A stretch of DNA of 64,000 nt, from NCBI GenBank assembly GCA_948099385.1, contig CANUEZ040000193.1, positions 4,414,501-4,478,500 on the forward strand. Reading direction: 5' to 3'. The position numbers were made by a program, and so were the translations under genes. The notes beneath the pieces are model-generated. The model worked only from the letters and a program-made list of their open reading frames with translations. It was not told the DNA's origin and made no database searches. This stretch comes from Fasciola hepatica (Eukaryota > Platyhelminthes > Trematoda > Plagiorchiida > Fasciolidae). Below are positions 47,030 through 60,212 of this stretch, piece after piece (position 1 is the first letter of the stretch; each line of letters opens with the position of its first letter).

Positions 47030-48323
47030 CAATACTGAATTGTGGCAAATTCGACATGCAATCCGGTCCTTTGCAGACTTTTCAATTCCATGTATATATT
47101 TTCGAATAAAGTGCAGACTAACAATCTTTCGATTAATGGATCAAATGTGCCGCTTTGGAACTCTGAAAGATTTCTTCATTGTTCCTTGGAAGGAAGAGAG
47201 CAGGATGAGTAGAGAAGAACCGATACTGACTTATCTTTGTGTGTGAGAGAGAAGAAAAAGTGCTGGGAGATCACAACTACTGTTGTATGATTTCGGAAAT
47301 TGAAATTAATCGGTTAGTTTTTTTCCTTTCACAATCGATGGTTCAGATCACATTCCATCAACACCAGGTACCAGATAGTAGATCCTAAAAATTGTTTCGA
47401 ACACGGTAGACACCAGAAGACCCAAAAGATGGTCAGCGACAATGAGTATCGAAACACTAGAATGTTTCGATCACTTCCAGAAGTTAGAGTAACACCAGAC
47501 GAATTGATTTAATAGAGCTACGGTTCAACCGTCCGCCAGTGAAGTAGTCAAAATATTCGCAAGCAGTTGGCTGAAATCAATTGTCGTTGGTGTGAGTGAA
47601 AAAACAACGAAAAGTCCTGTGACACAGAACTGCTTACAAACTAATCAGAATCAGGAATTTGTTAGGTAATTGTGATTATATTAATTTCTGTAAGTGAATT
47701 CACGCGAGAGAATTTACTCATCTCCGGAGCGATACTCCCCACCAAACTCATATTCCTTAACTGACAAAGTCGGCGAAACAATAAAAGTGACTAAATCGTT
47801 GCATCCTGTGTGTGCCACCTCTTTCCGTTTCGAGAACATGACTCAAGTCATATAAAACGTTTCACAATCATGAACCTCCTATTGGGCATAATTTTGTTCA
47901 TGGAATTATCAAAGGTTTGCGTATAAAAAATCAAAGCTGTTTTGCACACCACACACAAATGATGTTGTTGTGCACATTTTATATGGATTAGTGTATTTTG
48001 CGTCTTATGAATTACATATCTAGCTTGACTCCAGCCTAATAAATATGAGTTCAAAGTGTTTTCAAATCTACCAGGGATTATTCCTCGAGGGAAGTAGAAG
48101 AGACACAATAAAAGAAACTTCATACTGTTCTCACTGTTTTAGTGAATTCCAACAACCACATTTGAAATCAGTGTATTTCATAAATCCACGACAGTCGAAG
48201 TGCGGCTTCATTGATTTTGTGGCGTTACTGCTCAGATTCAGTACGTGTTTCAGTGACTGAACACTGATTACCAACAACCTAGACCAATCTTCCGTATTGC
48301 TGACACGGTGTTCTCAACATATT
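47029..48323. other. No recognisable gene
   Basis: Frames up to 91 codons (47,848-48,123 minus) have no family resemblance. No repeats shared with the rest of the window were seen until 48,324. Confidence 0.4.
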
Positions 48324-49190
48324 CTACCAATGAAACGAAGGGATTGGTGATCAAACACCGATAATGTCGGTTTACCATATACCCCAACGGTCGTGTTTCT
48401 GAACTATAAAAACGAACGAAATTACCTGTGACAGTGCATACTCGACCGTTGATGAACTTTAGGATATCATGCCAGCATCAACGATGAGGGAGGTTAGTAA
48501 AGACCAGTGGCACCTTCTGCATGCGAGACGACACCTGATCCGTTATCTGTTCACCTAATGGGATGGAAATACCTCACTCGCAAAACGTTTCTACTCCAAC
48601 TAGGCCTTGCTTCACTAATAAAATATTTCCATCAGGGCTAACCCAGTACACAAGAAGCAACAAACCATTCTTTGTATTTCCTTCGCAGCACATTTTATCC
48701 ATTTGCGGAATGATTCATAACCTGTATTCATTCCAAAAAGTAGACACGGTGATTGAAGAATTCCGAATGGTTCAAAAAATCTGATCACTTGTGTCCCTGA
48801 AGCAGGAGAAGAATGAGATGACAGTTTAGCTCTTCTTTATTTATCGTGCAGAGTGGTACTAACTGCCTTATCTCAGGTTCAGGCCATGTGGTCGATAAAT
48901 CAAGTCAATGATCGCCCTAATACACCCGATTTACGGTGCCTTTTTAATACATGCGTGACTTACAGAAAGGAATTGCTTGAGTTTTCCAATTCGAAAGTAT
49001 GGCATTGTATCTTTATAATAGGACAAAATTACCTCAAAACACCATTAAGATGAGACTATAACCGTGAAGCAAAGCAACTCGTGCACACAAATGACGTAAG
49101 AATATCGTTGAATGTTGGCGTCGGAATTTCCCCGGATAGTTCATTGGAGCGCGGAGTTGATAGATCATTAGAAAAATCGGAGCTCGATTG
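48324..49190 (+). repeat. Single dispersed copy of the array unit
   Basis: Starts at ctaccaatgaaacg, the point that follows the (TA)n/T-run in the array, and follows the unit to about the position just before the transposase relic. It lacks both the (TA)n tract and the transposase part, and has several small deletions (for example after tcgaaagt near 48,998). It is clearly more diverged from the array units than they are from each other, so it predates amplification. Confidence 0.9.
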
Positions 49191-49319
49191 TGACACTGTA
49201 TGTGGTGATTGCCCGGCCAACAACGAAAAACAGTTTGAACGCCTGCCCAAATAATACCTCGACGGTAATCGAGACTAACAAAGAAAGCTGTTTTCTAGTC
49301 GGAGGCAGATTTCACATTA

Positions 49320-49735
49320 CATCAAGTATCAGTTCGTCGATAACTCCTTTTGGCTGGATCCCCTTTGACTTTTTCCACCTAGAAGCAAAATGTATTCATC
49401 GATGCGCAAATCCCGTTTAGGCGTCAACCATTTGTGGCACAATTGCAACGTTCGTGATTACCGTTGCCCCTTTTCTTTCCAGCAAGAACAGACCAACTAC
49501 TGCACCTGAAATCGACACTTCGTATGCCTTTTAATAAGAGTGGTTTCTCCATGGATGTCCGTTGGATTGGAATGTCACAATAGTAAATCACTACATCTCA
49601 GCGCTCTTGGTGATGGGAGTTCATCATACAACAGAATGATTGGCTTGACATTGATGATCCGTCCAGTCTCAGCGATACAGGTCAGCAGTGATTCATCTGT
49701 GAGAAACTGGGTAGCGGAAGCATTATCTGATAACA
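49320..49735 (+). repeat. Dispersed repeat segment, counterpart of 17,900-18,120 and 31,111-31,312
   Basis: The part 49,335-49,530 matches the region upstream of PLE copy 1. The part 49,515-49,715 matches 31,111-31,312. The join between the two repeat types is near 49,563, within the block gtccgttggatt. Confidence 0.7.
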
Positions 49736-49930
49736 CGGTTGTGGGAGCACTTTCCAACAACGAGAGCATTCTTTGAGTTTTCAACGTATAACATTCATGT
49801 TCTATACCATCGGAAAATCCATTCTAATTCACGCGAAAACGTGAGAAGCTCTCACAAGACCGTGTATCTCGTAAATATTCTTCACAATCAGTTCAGCGAT
49901 GGTATAACCCAGAGGCAGGATGAGTACCAA

Positions 49931-50166
49931 TCAATCGGTTACGGTAGGTGCCACAGGCACACAGCCGCCTAAATAAATCAAGTCTTCATACTCGGTGAAT
50001 CCTAAGGTCTTCAGAATACTTGTCGCCTTCGGTGGGTTTATCTTCGAAGACTCTAGATCCTTTTCAAAACGTTGATGTTGGATTATTCTGATTGATATGA
50101 GTGGAGCATCACCCAAGTACTTCACTCTCATAGGTCCCAAATGGGCAGTGTACTTCCGTCCAAACC
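49931..50166 (-). CDS. Candidate terminal coding exon of an unknown host gene
   Basis: On the minus strand a frame opens after ttatttccattttttcattag, which has the pyrimidine tract and AG of a good splice acceptor (AG at 50,168-50,167). The exon then encodes 77 full codons to a TGA at 49,933-49,931, with two bases of a split codon at its start. Readable blocks are FGRKYTAHLGPMRVKYLGD, RIIQHQRFEKDL, KATSILKTLGFTEYEDL and CVPVAPTVTD. Composition is balanced, charged and non-repetitive, unlike most chance frames here. No upstream exon, polyadenylation signal or known family was identified. It lies in an insert that splits the PLE composite, so it could be host sequence or a captured fragment. 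Confidence 0.4.
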
Positions 50167-50439
50167 CTAATGAAAAAATGGAAATAACCAATCTTCTAAG
50201 CCGAGCTACTTCGTGCATTAGCAAATCTTAGTTTATTACCGCGATACGAGGGTTCCTGCGAAAGAGACAGTGCAGTCACTAAGAATAACAAAACGATTTA
50301 TTTCCACTTCTGGTATTTTTTATCAGACAATGCAAACACAGATATTTGCGTCATTGGATAAACATTAAAAATGCCTAACAACTTGGACTTGAATCCAAAC
50401 GTTCCTTTCAGGCATCAGTTCCCTGACTGCGCCTCCAAA

Positions 50440-50930
50440 TGAAACATCCGCTGGATTCCCAACGGTCGGAACATATCGCCACCCACGGTGTGATATACAG
50501 TTCTCTATGAGAGCAATTCCATTGGTCATAACGAATGGAAACGAATAGCAATAGCATTATTTATTCACTGCAAAACAATGGTGGGATCCGTCTATGGAAC
50601 AAGACGATCCTCATGCATTTGTATCTCGTGAGTAATGTCATTCAAAACCGTGTTCCAAGAACAGCCGCAACTAATTCAGGTCGCGGCATGGTGAGAAATT
50701 TGCACGATTTTCCCACCATGAAAAAGTAATTAGGTCCACAGTCACATTGAAACCGCAAATACCCAAATTCACCATAACCAGACACAAGCACCATTCGAAT
50801 ATCTACTCGAATAACTAAAAATATTCAAACCCACATATAAAGATGCTCAGACTTGGGTACAAGCGGTGCTGGTTGACTTGGAACCCCAGTAACTGGTCAC
50901 ATCTTCCAGAGATCAGTCACTCACCACATC
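50440..50930 (+). repeat. Dispersed repeat segment upstream of PLE reverse transcriptase, copy 3
   Basis: Aligns with 18,128-18,650, resuming at ccgctggattccca where 18,128 also lies. Some of the open frames of the left copy are interrupted by stops here, so coding function is not supported. Confidence 0.65.
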
Positions 50931-50959
50931 TGAGTGCCTTTCCACCATGGAAAATCTAC

Positions 50960-51720
50960 ATTTCAAACAGGCTTGGTAATGTTCCGCCCAAGCAATGATT
51001 CCGGACAAGTGCTGACTTATTGGAGTGAATATGAGAAAATGGGGACTGTTCTTGACTATCGCGGCAAGTTTGTGAGCCAATATAATTGCGATGAACCTGA
51101 TGAACTAGAACAAGAAGTATCGGCAGAAGCACACTTTCTACTAGAAATACATTTTACTTGTGAGACCACAGCTGAACATCTGAAGCCAAATGGAACTCAA
51201 AACCCACATCCGCATGGTCCACCGAAACAACACACCAGATGTTTCACTCAGAAAGATAATATAGATGATAAATTCATCACAACACGAATTGACGAAATGG
51301 GTGTTGAAATCGCTTGAGAAAGTCCATGAATCATTGGCCAGAGACACTATCAAAAGAAATTATCGAAAAAGTAGAGATCTTTGGGCCAGATAATTGTGAA
51401 AGGGAAACACACGGCTTTATTTGATGTCCAATCACGGTTCACGAACTTTCCTTTACGGAGGCCATACATATCATCTGCTACTATGTCGAGCAAAACCAAC
51501 TCAAAATCGGTAAACCAGTCCCATTTCAGGAACGACAACTACTACCATGCTCAACAATTGTATCGTGTTTTTCCGTTGGCCGAGCCTACAGACAAATTGG
51601 CGCAGTCGCAATGCGGAGCTCATTGGATTCATTTTATCAGGAAATGGTTTGGCTCACTTTTAGGAAAATACGAGCTTGTTCATGAATGCAGTGTAAACGA
51701 TATGAGGTCCCATAGCCACA
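50960..51720 (+). pseudogene. Penelope-like element reverse transcriptase, copy 3
   Basis: A frame to 51,317 reads FRPSNDSGQ, EYEKMGTVLDYRGKF and AHFLLEIHFTCETTAEHLKP. A further frame at 51,381-51,740 reads ALFDVQSRFTNFPLRRPY (motif A with its aspartate, 51,411-51,464). The counterpart of the Q-x-D-G-V-A-M-G-S-P-L block follows in a different frame near 51,590-51,650. The middle helices around 51,230-51,380 are frameshifted compared with copy 1. As in copy 1, no YVDD box or GIY-YIG nuclease can be read. Confidence 0.8.
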
Positions 51721-52450
51721 AAAGCCCACTGCATTATTAAAGATAACCGGAAACCAGACTGTTCGGCTTGAAGTAGGGGACAGCATAAGATCCCAATATG
51801 TCAGATTTGGTCACCAGCCGAGTCACAATGGATTTCCTCCTGCCACGAAAAATATTGTCGTTCGAGGATTTAAAACCTCTGACCTCCAAAGTGTCAAGTG
51901 AAAGCTCTGCTTCACCGATCGCTGTTTGGTGTATCTTGCTGGTAAAAAAGGCTTTTTTGCCGAGAAACAGGACGATGAGTACCAAGAGAAGGAAGCGAAT
52001 TGGTATTGATTCACAAGTACCGATTTTTCCTTGGGATTGTTTTGATATAAAAGCGGGGTTGGAGCCATTATTAGGAATAAGGAGAAATCCCTCCACAATG
52101 TGTTCTGATCCTCACTGTAGAACTCGGATGATGGAGGGCAATATTTGGTGGGCTATCCGACAGCCAATTAACGGATCATACAAATGAATACCCCGAATCT
52201 CTTTATCAACACGGAAATTCCAAAAATATAGGATGTTGATGTTTCTATACACCGGAGAAGCCACTGCTCCATTACCTCTGAAAATGTTGAAACTTTTAAC
52301 CCACTCATTTATCTAATAAATTACATACGTTCCCTTTGTCCATTGTATTCAGCAGGGAATGGCATTGATGACGCTGTTTTTTATATTCCTTGTGATCAGG
52401 CCGTCGGGAGGCAATCTGGACAGTTGGCACCATAAATGTTGAACAAGACT
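51721..52450 (+). repeat. PLE copy 3, 3' portion
   Basis: Contains a 129-codon plus frame (51,798-52,187) with no stop; the matching sequence in copies 1 and 4 is interrupted. Its blocks RVTMDFLLPRKI and VWCILLVKKAFLPRNR have no family assignment. Homology with the other PLE copies ends at about 52,450 (gaacaagacttcgtt). Confidence 0.65.
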
Positions 52451-52596
52451 TCGTTATTTTGGACGATGTGATTGGTTGGTCTTGCTTGGAGTCCGAAATC
52501 GCGTATGGAAATATAAAATCAACGTTTTAGTTTTCTACCTTAGGAATGTTGGTTCTCGAGAAGTACCTGAATAATCATAAAAAAATTGATTTTTAG

Positions 52597-52647
52597 GCAA
52601 GTATTCAGTGCTCTTCATTTCGGGTCTACTGATTGCCAATGCTCAAG
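52597..52647 (+). other. Candidate 51-bp micro-exon encoding a signal-peptide core
   Basis: The sequence is preceded by attgatttttag and followed by gtaagc, both good splice signals in plus-strand orientation. In one frame it reads KYSVLFISGLLIANAQ, with a hydrophobic core ending in A-N-A-Q, like the end of a secretory signal peptide. Fluke micro-exon genes have exons whose length is a multiple of three, and signal-peptide exons of about this size. No adjoining exon was found, so this could be coincidence. Confidence 0.25.
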
Positions 52648-52650
52648 GTA

Positions 52651-55600
52651 AGCGGTATCGCAGAATTTTAATCCTACCGTTTAAAAATATCGCAAACTTT
52701 TGGATTTCGACCAAAATGTGCTAATCACGAGCGACCCTAGTATATCCAACATATTCTCCAAATCAGTGGTGCTCCTCAACAGTAGCGTTAGGATAGTCAG
52801 TTGCTCCTATTCAGACATAGACTCGGGAGTGGGCCTATTTGACATTTGGTGTAGTTTCAAGGTACACCCGCCCATTTCCATTTTAAAAGTAAGCCGTGTT
52901 CAGTTATAGGATTTTCAGAGTCAAATAATGGTTTGGTTGATATCATGGTGATTGGTGAAATAGATATTGAAACAAACATGTTCGGTTTATCATGCAAGGA
53001 CCAAAGCGAGCAAAGCCAAGTATTTGTGATGCACCATAATGTATTCAATCAGAGGCGAGCAGCTGGAGAAAATGGTGCACTCAGTCAAAATCTATAATGT
53101 GCAGTAGTTAGCAGCACTCTTGGAAATTGTACTTGGTATTCCCAATGGGAAAATTCGAACGGACGAAACCTGAGAGTTCTGCTATGGTAGTAACAGTGAT
53201 CTCGACTGTACTGACAACATCGAGAATGTGTAGCATCAAAATTGCTGATTTTATGAAACAATGAATCTGCCTTCATTCTGCGACTTTAATAGAGTCAAGT
53301 TGTAAAGTCCACCTACTTACGAGGACTATCCAAGTGACTCTCTCTAACGTCATTGGTTATTCTGTCCAGCGGGACACGTTGCACCAAAATACGATGTGCT
53401 CACAGTATAAGAGAATATCGTTATACTTCCCATTGGCTTAAGTGAAATGGGTTAAATGTTTCACGTTGAATTCTGATTGAATTAAGCGAGTGCCACAGTT
53501 CGTTGAGTCGTACAAATGTTTCACTACTGGTTCTGAAGCAAAACGCCGGGATTCGGACACCGTCGAGCAGCTGATACTCACAACACCTAACAATTAGATG
53601 GACAACGTTGTTCTCTTCCACAACAGTCTGTTTTTCTCAACCAATTAGGTAATCCCTGTGATCATGAGTACACCAAGTCTCTGCGCTGTTGGAATTTTTC
53701 AGGGCCTTTCATCGACGTGAGGTTCGTTAGGGCTGCTTCCAACACATTCGCCTAACAGGCACCACATTTTTTATTCTCATAATTTATGTAAACTTCTAAT
53801 CAAAGGTTTTTCAATGATATAGGTTTTTGGAAGGTTTCACTTTGTTACCACACAGCTGAAATGTTGTTCTTTCATGTTTATACACCTGTAAATGACAATT
53901 TATCAGACATTTTGGAGGGTTTATCATCGTCGACTTATACACTGGAGAACAAAGACAACAATATTGTGCCAATGATTTGGTCGCTACTGAGATAACAGGG
54001 AGGTAACACTGGAGGTTTGTTTGCATTACATGTATGGTCCGTGAGAAAAAAGCAAGGTTGCATTCACGAACCACATCGCAAAACTTTGGGTAGGAAATCG
54101 GAAAATGAGTGGTATCAACACACAATTAAATGTTCAGACTTAAGATTCATACATGTCAAGTGGTTCAGTGAGGAAACTCACCCCTGCAAGTTAATTGATG
54201 GAATAACCTCTAGACTGTTATTCTTACTTCCCATTCATTTACGTTCACAGTGCAATGATGTCCGACTGGAAATTCGATTAGTTTGCAATGCAGGGGTGAA
54301 AGATGTATTATTGAAGTGTGCTTATTCATCTAGAACCAATTTGTATGGCCACACGCTCACCATCGGTGAGTTACACGAGTGCGCTGCTATCAGTTGGAGT
54401 TCCATTGGAAACACTGTGTGTGCGTTTGTGCATATCGGCAGTGATTTCAAACAAACGGGGTAAAACAGCCACACGCGGAGTGACTTCAAGGGTTAGTCGT
54501 GATGCTTTCAAAGTGAACATCGTGTGGTTCGTTAGTATACTAAAGGGAACAATCATACTTAAAGCTTTTGATGACTCACTGCACATCACTTCCTATATAA
54601 TTTGCTGTTCAGTGTTGCAAATGAAAGGTTCACACACCAAAGCTGAACTCCAACCCCGGCTACTTGCTTTACGAATTACATCCCTGGTCATGGTTCGTAT
54701 AAAGGCAGGCTTGTTACCAGCACACAATACTTGGTCATATACATGAAAGGTTTGTGTGATAGGAAATACTGTATATCAGTCGGATCAGCAGGGCGACAGC
54801 AAAAAATCAACAGCCGGTCCAGAAGGCAAAAATGAAGCACCAATCTCTATGGTTGCTAGATTTGATTAGACAAAATCGGTTTGTTCATTTTTTTCCAATA
54901 AAGATGTGGATATGCACTTGATATAACAATAGCAAACCTAATTTGATACTTCTTATCTCATTTGGAAACAATTCTGATGACGTCGTTCATCACCTAGAGG
55001 TTATCCATACAGAAATATGTTTGCATTCCGGCATTTCGTGGAATCCAAATCTACTGGAATTCCCGGCTACGTAAACGGCACTCCTACTGTTGTTTCTGTC
55101 TTTTATCTGGGTAGTCACAACTAATGATCACGTCAATGTTTGTCATTTACTTCACGATATGACATTTCAATTTGGTTTTACCAAGGAGTACACAGACTAT
55201 AGAATGAAGTAAGATCATTGCCTACTCAGTTGTGAATGAATATAAAGAATGAATAATCTGGCGAATACACAAAATTTACTGAAGGCAAAAATATTTGACT
55301 GACTCAGAATCGGGTTTGTTCAGTGTTATGCTCCAATTTAAGCCAGTAAGAGAAACGATTGGACTTGGTGCTTGTGTTAAATTGACGAACTATCACACAT
55401 ATAAGGGCAAAATACCTAATGTATTTTGGGATGAAAAGACCACAGTGAAACAACAAATAGCTAGGCAACCACTGGTTGTAGAACAAAACCGTAATGACAA
55501 CAAACATGTCTTCAGATTGTGAGCTACATCTTGTTGGATATAGCAGTAAGGTTTTGCAATGAATGTGTTTTGTGGCTAAATAAATCATCGTCGCACAGTT

Positions 55601-58155
55601 AACTGCTAAGTTTTGAATGACTCATCTAAGTGAAATATGAACCAACCTAATCTTGAGAGAGAAAACCCAGCAGGATTCGTAAGCGTTTCATCCACATCAC
55701 TTGTTAGAGACGTTTCCAATAAACATCATAAGATAGTAGGTACAATCAACAAAGTAGTATTTTGCGGCTCTCCTGCTAGAGCAACAGAAGCCGCAAGCGT
55801 CAATCGCACGTGCAATGAAACTTATCCGTCTGACGAAATCATCCGATTCAAGGATTTGCGCAACTAAAATCGATGTACCGAGCAATTCCGGCATATCCCT
55901 TGTCCTTCTCTTTCACAATGAGAGCTTATTCACACACAGACACGTGAGTACACCGACGGAAGAAATATTTTTATTGAGCCCGAAAACTGAAACGCTTGTA
56001 ATCCAGCAGGCTGCAGACTAACCGGTGAACATCGTATGCAAACCTACCCAGGTAATGCACGCATGTACTACTGAACCTTCTGAAAATGATGAAATATTTC
56101 ACCGACTTTGCTATTCTCAAGGATTTAATTCTTTCTTCACGCGTACACCATTTCATTTAAGCAGAACCATTCAGCTTCGACTTAGGTTACTTCAATGATC
56201 GTAATGGCTTGTGGTTGTGTTTTTGGTCAGGCCGACAAAGTAGACTTATAGGTGCCCTTGGTGAGGTAGACCCAAACTAAAATAAGCTGCTGTTGTTGCA
56301 TGACCCTAGAATTTTTCAAAACTGTTCTCTGATAACAAGAGAAACGGAACTCGTTCGAAAAAACAAATTATTGTTATGACTTTCGTAACAACCAAACACT
56401 TGATTTGCCACTCTATTTAGGTTTGAATTATATATTATTATAAGGAAACCCGAATCGTTGGTGCCGTCGTTTAGAAGATGATGATTCCTGATATGTTGAG
56501 GATTAAAGAGTCCTTTCTATGGGGTGATTATTTCGAGAATTCGTGCGCGAATCACAGTTTGAATGCAGAGCGTTCAAATAGCCATGTCAGAATAAGGCGG
56601 GTTGGCAGGCACGTTCATGGAATGTTCACGTTTTCATTCTGAGTCCATTTTATCGTTGCATAGATAGATAGATAAGTGATTACTTCCCGGGCTGAAGCAT
56701 AGTTACCTATCAATAAAATGCAGGCTTATGCCAAAATCTGAGATAGATATTGATTGATTATCCACGTAGTGAAATTGAAAAACAACGTCCGCTTAAATGA
56801 AACACGATTAAAGTAGTATTCCAGCATTCAGGACTTTCTGGATTCAAAGGCAGCGATTCTTACTGAGTGTTAACGTACCAATATATACATGAACTCTCTG
56901 CAAAATGCATTCTGAATTAGTGATCTTCAGTGCGGCAAAGTGCGGACATTGATCACTCTGCTCCCGGTTACTAAAACATGATATCTCCAAATGCGTATTT
57001 TTCTAAAAATGCTATGTGACTTCAAATGCATAGAAAGAAATACAATTTAGAACCATCCAGGACTGTCTAGACTAGACTTTATTGACGCTAATTTTATGGA
57101 CTCAGTAATAATGGATACTCCCGATTATCAATATGAGATTGAGTAATTGAGATGGAGTCGAATTTTATCATACCACTTCTATATAAATGTGGATTGTTGG
57201 AACTGGGAGTTGGATTGTAATACTACTACGAAATTCGGAGGTCGATCATTTTACGGGCCAGCTCAAATTACTTCTTTCTCGTGATTTCAAAACATGGTTG
57301 AATTAAAAATCAAATCGCCTCAGACCAGTGAATTTTATTTAATGTTGTTTCTTCTGCCTAATTGAGGAAGGTTTTTCTCAAATTGTTGAATTAGACGAGA
57401 ATAAATTCATATCTAGACGCGAATGAATGGTGTTTTTTATTCTTGTGTGTGACAGTGTAGTTATTCAGAACCTCATCCACCGGACACAAGGAAATGCAAC
57501 CGAACTCCTCATGTGATGATGGATATTGCACTACGAATACAACCTGGATAGGTTTTGGAATTAGGTCCGGAAGAAAGATCGTATTTTGTTCAAGATTTTA
57601 ACCGGACACTCAAGCATGATGAACCTTATTAACAAAAATTTCAACAGCGTACTTCTGGATTACCTCTGAATGAATTTTCGGCTTACAGTATGCCAAATCC
57701 ACAACCGACGTTTAGATCAAAAATAATAAACTGGAAGTATTTCATTGGTTCATTGGTTTTGGTTATAAGAAATTTAAGATTACTTACCATTTCAATGATG
57801 ATGACGAGTTTTGTGTCATTTTAAAAAAAAACTTTCAGTTAAATAAACGCTCAGTCCACAGTTTCTTCATAACCATGACGTGTAAGAATATAAATCAAAC
57901 GGAAAAATGTAAACAAGAGAAAGAGAAATATCGGAGCGATGAAATTGGTGGAAGGATGATGGAGAAAATAAGTTGGATGATCGTGAATATAGACCTCGAG
58001 ATTTGAACACACACTTCTCAGTAACTATTTTAAAGTCTACTTTTTCCAAAGCTGAAGTCATGCTAGCAAAGTTTTCAAATCCGGATAGGGCTTGGATGGT
58101 TTGAATGTAGGCCGAATTCGAAGAAAACAATTACACACAGTGTGTATATTGGGAA
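52651..58155. other. Mostly unrecognised sequence
   Basis: The longest frame is 54,017-54,463 plus (148 codons), overlapped by 54,318-54,746 plus (142 codons in another frame); both lack a family resemblance and have no codon-level support. A short frame at 55,295-55,522 has no match either. No repeats shared with other parts of the window, RNA genes or microsatellites beyond a few GATA units near 56,661 were noticed. This is the longest stretch in the window without recognisable elements. Confidence 0.4.
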
Positions 58156-58159
58156 AATT

Positions 58160-59280
58160 TGAGTCTCATCCTCAAACATCTGCCATGCTCAACAGTCGTA
58201 TCGCGTTCTTCCCTTGTCCGAGCCTACAGACAAATTGACGCAGTCTCAATACGGAGCTCATTGGATTCATTTTATCAGGAAATGTTTTCGCCCACTTTGA
58301 GGAAAATACGAGCTTGTTCATGAATGCAGTGTAAACGATATGAGGTCCCATAGCCACAAAAGCCCACTGAACTATTAAACATAACCGGAAACCAGACTGC
58401 TCGGCTTGAAGTGGGGGACCGAATAAGGCCCGATATGTCAGGATTGGTCACCAGCCGAGTCACAATGGATTTCCGCCTACCACGAAAAATATCGTCGTTG
58501 GAGGATTAGAACCTCTGACCTCTGAAGTGTTGAGTGAAAAGCTCTGCTTCATCGATCGCAGTTTGGTGTATCTTCCCGATAGAAAATGCTTTTTTGCCAG
58601 GAAACAGGACGATAAGTGCCATCAGAAAGAAGTAAATTGGTATTGATTTTCAAGCATTTTTTCTATTTAATTAGTTTCATTAAACAGGGAGTTCGAAAAA
58701 CTCCTGGGATTATTTGTAAAATCTACCAGTGTGTGCTGGACCTCACTGTAGAACTCGGATGATGGAGGGCAATATTTAGTGGGCTATGCGACAGCCAATT
58801 ACCGGATCATACAAATGAATACCCCGAATCTCTTTATCAACACGGAAATTCCAAAAATATAGGATGTTGATGTTTCTGTACACGGAGATACCACTGCCAC
58901 ATTACCTCTGAAAATGTTCAAACTGTTAACCAACCCATTTATCTACTTCAGTAAGTACGTTTAATTTGTCCATTGTATTGTGAAGGAAATGGTATTGATG
59001 ACGCTGACTTTTTAATTCCTTGTGATCAAGCCGTCGGGAGTCAATATGGACAATTGGCACCATACAATTTGAACATGACTTTGTCATTTTGTACCTTCGA
59101 GTAATGGACTATATGCAATATTACCCCTCAGTGAGCTTGATAATACCGAACATTTTACAGGCGAGAATTTCGCCAGAGTGCAGAATCTAAGGCCAAGACA
59201 AATAGCCAAATGCCAGTAACCAACGTAGATGTATTGATATTTTGCCCACTGATGAGTTTTCCTGTGAGTAATATCGTTGT
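58160..59280 (+). repeat. PLE copy 4, 3' part including the end of reverse transcriptase
   Basis: Begins just inside the reverse transcriptase: YRQIDAVSIRSSLDSFYQEM at about 58,209-58,268 is the Q-x-D-G-V-A-M-G-S-P-L counterpart. It continues through the 3' portion with the same blocks as copies 1 and 3 (ggatcatacaaatgaatacc near 58,803). 5'-truncated like copy 2. It runs directly into a piece of the array unit. Confidence 0.75.
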
Positions 59281-59627
59281 TCACCTCATGAGATGAAAAT
59301 GCCCCAGTCGCAAAACATATCTCCTCCAGCTAGGCCTTTCTTCATAATAAAATATTTTAGTTGGTGCCAACCCAGTACAGCAGCATCAAACAAGAAATTC
59401 TTTGTAGTTCCCACGTAGCACATATGATCCATTTGCGGAATGATTTTTAACCTGTATTCATTCCGAACAATAAACATGGTGACAGTTTTGTTCTTCTTCA
59501 TTTAACGTGCAGAGTGGTACTAACTGTCTTATCTCAGATTCAGGCAACGCGGTCAGTAAATCAAGACAATGATCGTCCTAATACAACCCAAGTAGGGTGC
59601 ATTTTCAATACATGTGCGACTTACGTA
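59281..59627 (+). repeat. Fragment of the array unit next to PLE copy 4
   Basis: Starts with gttcacctcatgagatg and follows the unit as in 21,861-22,215. Left of about 59,372 it differs from that copy at many positions; right of it, the two are essentially the same. Confidence 0.75.
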
Positions 59628-60212
59628 GTAATCTGAAAGAAACGAATACAAGCTTTTATTGAAAGGTCCAGAGGGATTCGTGGAGGAAGAATCAAACAGT
59701 TAGTACACTTAGATTAATGTCGAGGCCGAATAACAAGATCGTTCATTATTGCGTCGTGGTCTACGAGAAAGTGGACATGGTGAAGGCTGAGGATATTTCC
59801 ACATGTAAACGTGTGTGAATGAAGGATTTTAGATTTCGAGCAAATGAAAGTGAAAGATGCGGCTCTATAGAGTGTGGAGGGAAGACAATGATTTGTATTC
59901 GATGGTGACCTGTAAATTCGTCACACGAATCAAAATGCATGCTAATGATGTATTCAGTGAGAACATATCTATTGTTGACACAACAGAGGGTAGCAATTTT
60001 TGAGATTTGGTGGTAAGATGGAAATTAGACGGTAGAAGCGTTAGGTATATTTTGGTTATCAGAGAAAAGGTATGGAATGTTATTGAGAACAGAATGGGAG
60101 GGAGATCCAAATTGAAGTTTGAACGTCAAATCAACGCACTTACGGATGTTAGGGAAAAGAGAACGGGGAGCAGACAAGCGGACAAGCTCACTCAGACTGT
60201 TTTGAGGAAAAT

